Origin: Rotaria sordida
Lineage: Eukaryota; Rotifera; Eurotatoria; Philodinida; Philodinidae
DNA length: 64,000 nt
Reading direction: 5' to 3'
Assembly (NCBI GenBank): GCA_905250125.1
Contig: CAJNOL010000194.1
Coordinates: forward strand, 105,596-169,595
In this document: positions 59,601-64,000 of the stretch, piece after piece
How the letters are laid out: each line of letters opens with the position of its first letter
Position numbering within the stretch: position 1 is the first letter of the stretch
The notes under the pieces: model-generated
Seen by the model: the letters and a program-made list of their open reading frames with translations, nothing else
Told to the model about the DNA's origin: nothing
Databases searched by the model: none
Made by a program: the position numbers and the translations under genes

Positions 59601-61056
59601 AACGACGTTGATCAGTTAATTCTGCTAACTAGAAAGAGAAAAATTGTTTTTATTTTTTTTAATTAATCAGATTTATATTGACTTTGCTCATTGATTTTGT
59701 TGTTGTTGATGATATCTTTTGTGAAAACAATTCCGATGGAGATATCGTTATTGCGTCTATACAAAAAAAGACACTTAATTATAAAAAAAACAGTAGATAC
59801 GATCATAAATCATGTAAGAACTCATAGAAATGATTTAATAGCTAAATATGACCGATGAATGATGATAAATTTTGTTTTGTTTTTACCAGTATTTGTTGAT
59901 AATGGAACTTTTGTTGTTGACGATGAGACAATTTTTTTTTGTGCTGAAACCAATGGCATTGATGATGATGATGATGGACGTAGTGGAGGAGGAGGAGGAG
60001 AATGTGTTGACGCAGAAGTTTTTCTCTGTTGTTGAACTTGCGATGATTTTTGAGGCTTTTTCGACATCCATTGTTCGATTGTATTTGAATTAACATTTTG
60101 TTGAATATATGAATCAAGAAATTCTGGATGTTCACCAAGAAAAATTTTTACTGTATCAGCTGTGACCGAAGATGGTAATGATTCGGAATTGGCTGTAAAA
60201 AAGAAAGAAGAAGAAATGCTTAGTTTGACAATTAAATGTATATGTAATGTTTATTTAATATGTATTTGATGGAAAGCTAACGCCTATCTGAAAGATTGTC
60301 GACATAATGCCTTCTTTTGATTTTCAATGTTTCTTTTGTAATGTTTAATTGTTAGCGTTTTTTTTGTTGTATCATTCTCATCTTTTACTTTATCCTTCTT
60401 TCATGTCGCATCACATTACAAAAAGCTTTTTATTTTTTCTACCCTCGATTTCTCCGTTTCCCTTTTTTTTTGGTCCACGCTCAGCATTACGAGAAGCATC
60501 GTTCGTCACTTCCTGTATGCTTACGAATAGCTAACCATCATTCCGTATGAGGTAGTAATAACGATGACTTTCTTTTGTCTTATTCTATGTGACTATGTCA
60601 AAGAAGAAAAAAGAAAGAAAGGAACAAAATACACAAGCATGCACGCGCATCGATTAAAAGCATGCACATAGTCAGATGCAGTACCTTCTCACTACTTTAA
60701 ACTTGACGTTAAGAGACACATATGCGCACAAATTTTGATGTTCTCATACTTGTATGCACATACATGTATGCACTTGCTCACACATACATTTAGCGATGTC
60801 AAAGAATACTAATAAGTAATTGTCAATTTAAACACGCGCTTAACTATTACGGATTACCTTAAAGCTATGACATGAAGAAAGCAGTAGAACAATAAAAGAA
60901 CACAAGAAAAAAACCATAAAACGTACCGCCATATTTGGCAGACGAACGATGACAAGTTTTTTTTTTTGATGAACTTTTTCTGTTGTTGTCGTTGTTTGTT
61001 AGATTTTGATGATCCGATGCGGAACGAACTGAAGTACAACATTTGATAAAACTCAT
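47639..61056 (-). CDS. PDE10-like cyclic nucleotide phosphodiesterase (tandem GAF)
   Basis: Hydrolyses cAMP/cGMP. Twenty coding exons, minus strand: 60927-61056, 59887-60192, 59683-59756, 59517-59628, 59367-59448, 57765-57870, 57605-57704, 57478-57536, 57136-57183, 55717-55827, 55354-55631, 55129-55295, 54229-54487, 54020-54170, 51561-51716, 51305-51477, then 50808-50919 or 50379-50490, 50178-50258, 47860-47948, 47639-47795; 2751 nt, 916 aa. The N terminus MSFIKCC may be palmitoylated. Residues about 50-80 ([18 protein letters not shown]) match the PDE10 N-terminal block, followed by a Pro/Ser linker. GAF-A spans about 180-325, GAF-B about 375-525 ([36 protein letters not shown]). The catalytic domain spans about 585-865: general-acid His in [13 protein letters not shown], metal site [26 protein letters not shown], MTxADL Asp, and the invariant Gln of LPKNQ. 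The closest fit is PDE10A (GIQP, IPCY, QQW). The exon 3 donor GTCAAT is non-consensus. Confidence 0.93.
50379..50490 (-). other. Alternative catalytic exon B of the PDE10-like gene
   Basis: 112-nt exon, acceptor CAG before 50490 and donor GTGTGC after 50379, same phases as exon A. It encodes [20 protein letters not shown] and a continuation ending MDEFWEE, then joins GDEEKRKG in exon 18. It keeps the Asp of MTxADL, and 19 of 37 residues are identical to exon A by my alignment. Confidence 0.85.
50808..50919 (-). other. Alternative catalytic exon A of the PDE10-like gene
   Basis: 112-nt exon, acceptor TAG and donor GTGATT, encoding [20 protein letters not shown] and a continuation ending MEEFFLQ. 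It lies 317 bp upstream (in transcription) of exon B. Its [10 protein letters not shown] is closer to the family pattern than exon B, so it is likely the ancestral form. Confidence 0.85.
51789..52480. repeat. 690-bp palindrome in a PDE10-like intron
   Basis: Almost the whole stretch folds on itself around 52135. TTCTATACTACGATTTCATA..ACTATGATGGCAAGGTTTC..GAACACGGTAGTTTT on the left is mirrored by AAAACTACCGTGTTC..GGAAACCTTACTATCATAGT..TATGAAATCTTAGTATAGAA on the right. Matches run through to the outer AAGTTTAACAACAACAT / ATGTTGTTTTTTAAACTT. Arms are about 330 bp, moderately diverged, with no coding frame. It fits a foldback or non-autonomous DNA element. Confidence 0.75.
54525..54755 (-). repeat. 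Dispersed repeat family, copy 4
   Basis: Reverse-oriented copy in the intron between exons 12 and 13 of the PDE10-like gene. Contains GTTAGTGCAATCCTTGTGGG, CAAATGTGAAACACGATGTA and the TTCACCTTCCTTTTACTTAA block. It may extend to about 55045, where TGTCACGGTCTGTGA recalls the copy 1 end. Confidence 0.75.
55937..56850. mobile_element. Possible non-autonomous DNA transposon remnant
   Basis: CGGATGGTCGATAAAAAAATG near 55942 and the reverse complement of the stretch ending near 56845 (CGGATGGATTATAAGGAATG) form about 25-bp terminal inverted repeats, bounded by TATATA on both sides. The 900-bp interior has no long frame. It sits in the PDE10-like intron 55828-57135. The mariner-like TA context is only suggestive. 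Confidence 0.4.
57925..58085 (-). repeat. Dispersed repeat family, copy 5 (shortened)
   Basis: Contains GTTAGCACAATCCCTGCGGG, TTAAAATGTGAAATATGATG, CTAATCACAAAGAGATTG and TTTACTTAATCCTTCAG, then stops before the GTCACAG end seen in copies 1-4. It abuts the palindrome that begins at about 58089. Confidence 0.7.
58089..58785. repeat. 700-bp inverted repeat in a PDE10-like intron
   Basis: Arm 1 (about 58089-58215) and arm 2 (about 58645-58782) are inverted. GCATTGGTAATGTATTAGAA..TTTTATGACCTGAGTTATAA on the left is mirrored by TTATAACTCAATCG..GTCATAAAAAATTT..TTCTAATACACTACCAATGC on the right. A weaker match continues inward. No coding content. It expands intron 57871-59366 to about 1.5 kb. Confidence 0.7.
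59446..59451 (-). other. NAGNAG tandem acceptor at GAF-A exon
   Basis: On the minus strand the intron ends TTCAGCAG. Using the first AG gives an 82-nt exon, the second 79 nt; both stay in frame and differ by one residue just before SADGFNLYL at the start of GAF-A. Confidence 0.5.
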
Positions 61057-64000
61057 AATGATCGTTGTCGTAAACGTCGTCGTCGACGAATATCACGAGA
61101 AAGAGATGAGGATAATGACAATGATAATGACAATGATGGAAAGCAAAGTTCGACAACGTCGTAGCAGTGAATTGCGACATATATCATGATCGACAAGCTC
61201 CTTCGTCTTGCAACAACAACAAAAACATGCGACTACCACCAACGACAATAACGACCAAAATAAATACGTGCAATGATGGCGTACAAGCGGTTGAAACAGC
61301 AATGATGCTGATGAAAGGAAAAGAAATAGAAGAACGAGCGTCTTTATTTGAAGGCACAAGCAACTGGTAAAGAATTGTATGTAGGCAATCGATAGCGCGA
61401 GCGAGGCGCGTGGACGCTTTGTTGCGCTTATAAACCAACACCACTAGAAGGAGTTGGAGCAGTAGTCGCCGACGTACTCTCAGGGTAACTAGCCCGGAGA
61501 TGAATAACCGAAGCGGAGAAAGAACGAAAGAGAGAAGAAGTAACACTACTAACACAACAACCCCCTTGTTTCCTTCCTTCTTTTCCTCTTCTCGTTGACT
61601 TGGCCCGTTCGTAGAAGAGAAGAAGAAGAACACGAAGAAGAAGAAGAAGAAGACGAAGAACTCGCATCGTGCTGTTACTACATGCTATTGCTTGATGCGA
61701 CGAAGCAGAAGAAGCTTTACAAATTATGATCGAGGATGAACGCAATAATAATGCAACGATGACGACTACAAAGCTTTTTATAAAAGAAAATGTCGATTAC
61801 CGACATTGAGTAATGAGAAAATACTCTTCATTTTCCTTTTTTTCTCTTCTCTCTCTCTTTCTCTCTTTCTTTTGTGTATTTTAAATTATATTGATAGCAA
61901 AAAAAAAGTTCGATGCTACAACAAGGTGTTATTAGTCCAATCAGATAAAAATAATCATATTTCAACATATTCAGATAGACAATTCTAATTAAAACCAGAA
62001 GATTTAACTAGATAGAGAATGACAACAATAATAATAATAACAATGTTGATGGCAAAAAACAACTTGAGTTTCTGTAATAACATACAATGACATAAGATAA
62101 ATCAGGCAAGGAAAAAATCAAGATTGTACTATTGTAATAACTAATTTGGGAAATAACAAGAAAAACAATCGATACATTCATTATTTTCAAGTATTTTTTC
62201 CTTTCCAATGGTCGTATTGCATAGATCAGGCGAAAAATATCTATGACATGCAAAAGTAATTTGTTACGAGACAAATATCAATTGTGCGAGTATAATGTAG
62301 ATGGGAAGTAAAAGTTCTAGAAGGATAAGAAAAATAAGATAATTGCCCTATTAACTTTATTTGTCATGAAACCACATTTTTGTCTCTGTCGTTTTTCTGT
62401 TAGTCTACCTCCTTTCATTCTTATTTCCATAAGCTAGCATAACCTAAAAAAAAACGAGCAGACTTCTTGAATAATCAAATTAAATCAGAAAAAGAAACCG
62501 AAATAGAGAGAAAGAGAAGAAGAAAATCGGCACACACGCAAACAAAGATAATTGTCAATCGATAAACTTGCAAAATCAAAAGAGCCTCCCCTATCATCAA
62601 CATAGCCTTGTGTGAGCTTCATGCGTTCTCTTAATATAAATCGATGACGAGAGTTCTTGCTATTGATAATCGAATTAAGTATCGAGTTGTATGTGACAAC
62701 GGCAATAACAACTTACTATCGACCTCTCTTTCAATTTCAATTAGAAAATAAGAAGAGAACACGTCATATACAAATAAAAAACTTCTTATCTACTAAAGAA
62801 ATAAATTCAAGTTTCAAATTAGTGATTTATTCAACGTATCATATTAAAACTATAATATATTCATAAATTTTCATTTACGAACACACCTGGATATGTATAT
62901 TAAGTAATGAATCAAGCAATGTTGTTATCAAGAAAATAAATTTCAAAAAGAAAAAAAGAAAAAGAAAAAACAACTGTGAATGATTTAAGATATATGATAC
63001 GCCAGTTCATTTTATCAAAATCCCTTGATAAAACATCTTAACATGTTGATGTTCTCTCTCTCTTTCTCTCACACAAATAAAATTTTCAATAAACGATAAG
63101 AACCTTCCATCTTGACCTTCATCTAACCAATTCGAACATAAAAACAACACTTGTGTGTAACCGTTCATTTAAACGTCAAATCAATCTAGATTAAGTCGAT
63201 GAAATGATTCGACGTATAATCGTAAAAAGAAAAAAAGAAACGAAAATGTCACAATCAATGACAGGTTTACTGAGTGAATTACATTCACTTATCTATACAC
63301 AGACTCAGAAAATTTGATTATATGATTCCAAAAAAACACCTAGTAAAATAATAAAAACAGAAAAAAAGTGAAATCTTTCGTAATATTTCGGTGACTAATA
63401 ATCAAAACAATAAAACTATATTATATGTTATTTTAAAAGTGAAGATTAATAGACACCTGTATATATATTTCTGACAATTTACACGTTTTGAAAACAAAAT
63501 GTAATTTCTAATGAAGCATTACAATTTCGATAAAAAGAAAATAAATGAGAACGATATTATGTTTTTATTGGATGACACAATTTTTTTTTTCTAAAGTTTC
63601 ACATTTATTTAATACTAATCATATGAATAATTATTATAATCGAAATAAACTACAAATCTTTTCTTCACAATTTTCTAGCTCAAAGTTTTCTTTGAGGTGA
63701 CAAACGTGAACAAGTAAAAAAATATAGAAAGAAAAAAAAGAAAAGAGAAGAACACAAAAACGAGAAAAATATTAACCATCCGTAGGTATACATGTATGCT
63801 ATGCTAAAATCCGATTATAAGAACGTCAATGGTAGCATTGTAGCTAAGAAACACACGTATATCCGTCTCCTTTACTTAGATAGATAAAAAAATTATCAAG
63901 AAAATGAATTCGCAGATGGAGCCACATCTTTGTAAATCTTTATCTATCTGACTAGATTGTCGTCTGACAGATCTTTTTGAATGTACATTAAATATAGAAT
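61057..64000. other. Upstream region of the PDE10-like gene
   Basis: No recognisable gene. The part from 61380 to 61720 is richer in G+C than its surroundings (GCGCGAGCGAGGCGCG at 61386-61401) and contains GAA/AGA runs at about 61620-61660; it may be the promoter and 5' UTR of the phosphodiesterase gene. The remainder (about 61800-64000) is AT-rich with CT tracts at about 61846-61868 and 63054-63070 and shows nothing else. Confidence 0.45.
61425..61786 (-). promoter_or_regulatory. Candidate promoter of the PDE10-like gene
   Basis: On the minus strand two TATA-like boxes are visible: TATAAAA near 61776-61783 and TATAAG near 61429-61434, both upstream of the ATG at 61056. The G+C-rich stretch lies between and just downstream of them. 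No transcription start can be fixed from sequence alone. Confidence 0.3.

Noticed and set aside
61184-61745. Overlapping open frames of 149, 105 and 67 codons upstream of the phosphodiesterase
   Set aside because: Leu/Ser/Arg low-complexity products from GAA/GTT-rich DNA; better explained as promoter or 5' UTR.
16880-62450. Recurring string AAAAAACCTAAG in intergenic DNA (for example near 16905, 26520, 24182)
   Set aside because: Short, A-run dependent and inconsistent in position and orientation; not distinguishable from chance in this base composition.
1-64000. CRISPR arrays, rRNA, tRNA genes and bacterial operons
   Set aside because: No regular spacer arrays, no rRNA-like blocks, no cloverleaf I could support; introns and polyadenylation signals show a eukaryotic genome.

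Overview
The window is a eukaryotic nuclear segment: AT-rich, with GT-AG introns (many only 50-70 bp), T-rich acceptors and AATAAA polyadenylation signals. Every exon chain below was built by hand and closes in frame. The gene families are animal ones (EMC1, DCAF13, a PDE10-type GAF-phosphodiesterase, GT31 glycosyltransferase). Compact introns, strong AT bias and acceptor-like AGs next to start codons (possible spliced-leader sites) suggest a small invertebrate, most likely a rotifer and perhaps a bdelloid. That assignment is inference.

Layout. 1-872: 3' end of a GT31 beta-1,3-galactosyltransferase-like gene (+). 3057-4974: complete DCAF13/SOF1 ribosome-biogenesis WD40 gene (-, 8 exons, 440 aa). 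5402-5722: ribosomal protein eL38 (+, 2 exons). 5914-14719: complete EMC1 (+, 18 exons, 974 aa), with an intronless Val-Pro-rich gene nested antisense in its second intron (6797-7909). 17358-18685: ankyrin-repeat gene with an N-terminal Gly-2 (+, 5 exons, 352 aa). 20838-21701: intronless OXNAD1-like oxidoreductase (+). 21702-31415: 9.7 kb without a recognisable gene, probably the regulatory upstream region of the next gene. 31416-46997: a 14-exon gene (+, 2734 aa) I cannot assign to a family. 47639-61056: complete PDE10-like phosphodiesterase (-, 20 coding exons, 916 aa), convergent with the giant gene. 61057-64000: its upstream region.

Most distinctive points. (1) The PDE10-like gene carries two tandem, equal-length (112 nt) versions of a catalytic-domain exon that includes the metal-ligand Asp; using both would shift the frame, so they should be mutually exclusive. 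(2) The giant protein combines an MGC lipidation-type N terminus, repeated basic Cys clusters, AHNAK/periaxin-like Leu-Pro repeats and five divergent copies of a roughly 100-residue helical module; a phase-compatible internal first exon predicts a shorter isoform without the lipidated N terminus. (3) Large introns and spacers carry long imperfect palindromes and a five-copy dispersed repeat ending in a T-run.

DCAF13 and eL38, both serving ribosome production, share a 427-bp divergent promoter interval; eL38 and EMC1 are separated by only 191 bp. No CRISPR array, rRNA or canonical tRNA was seen.
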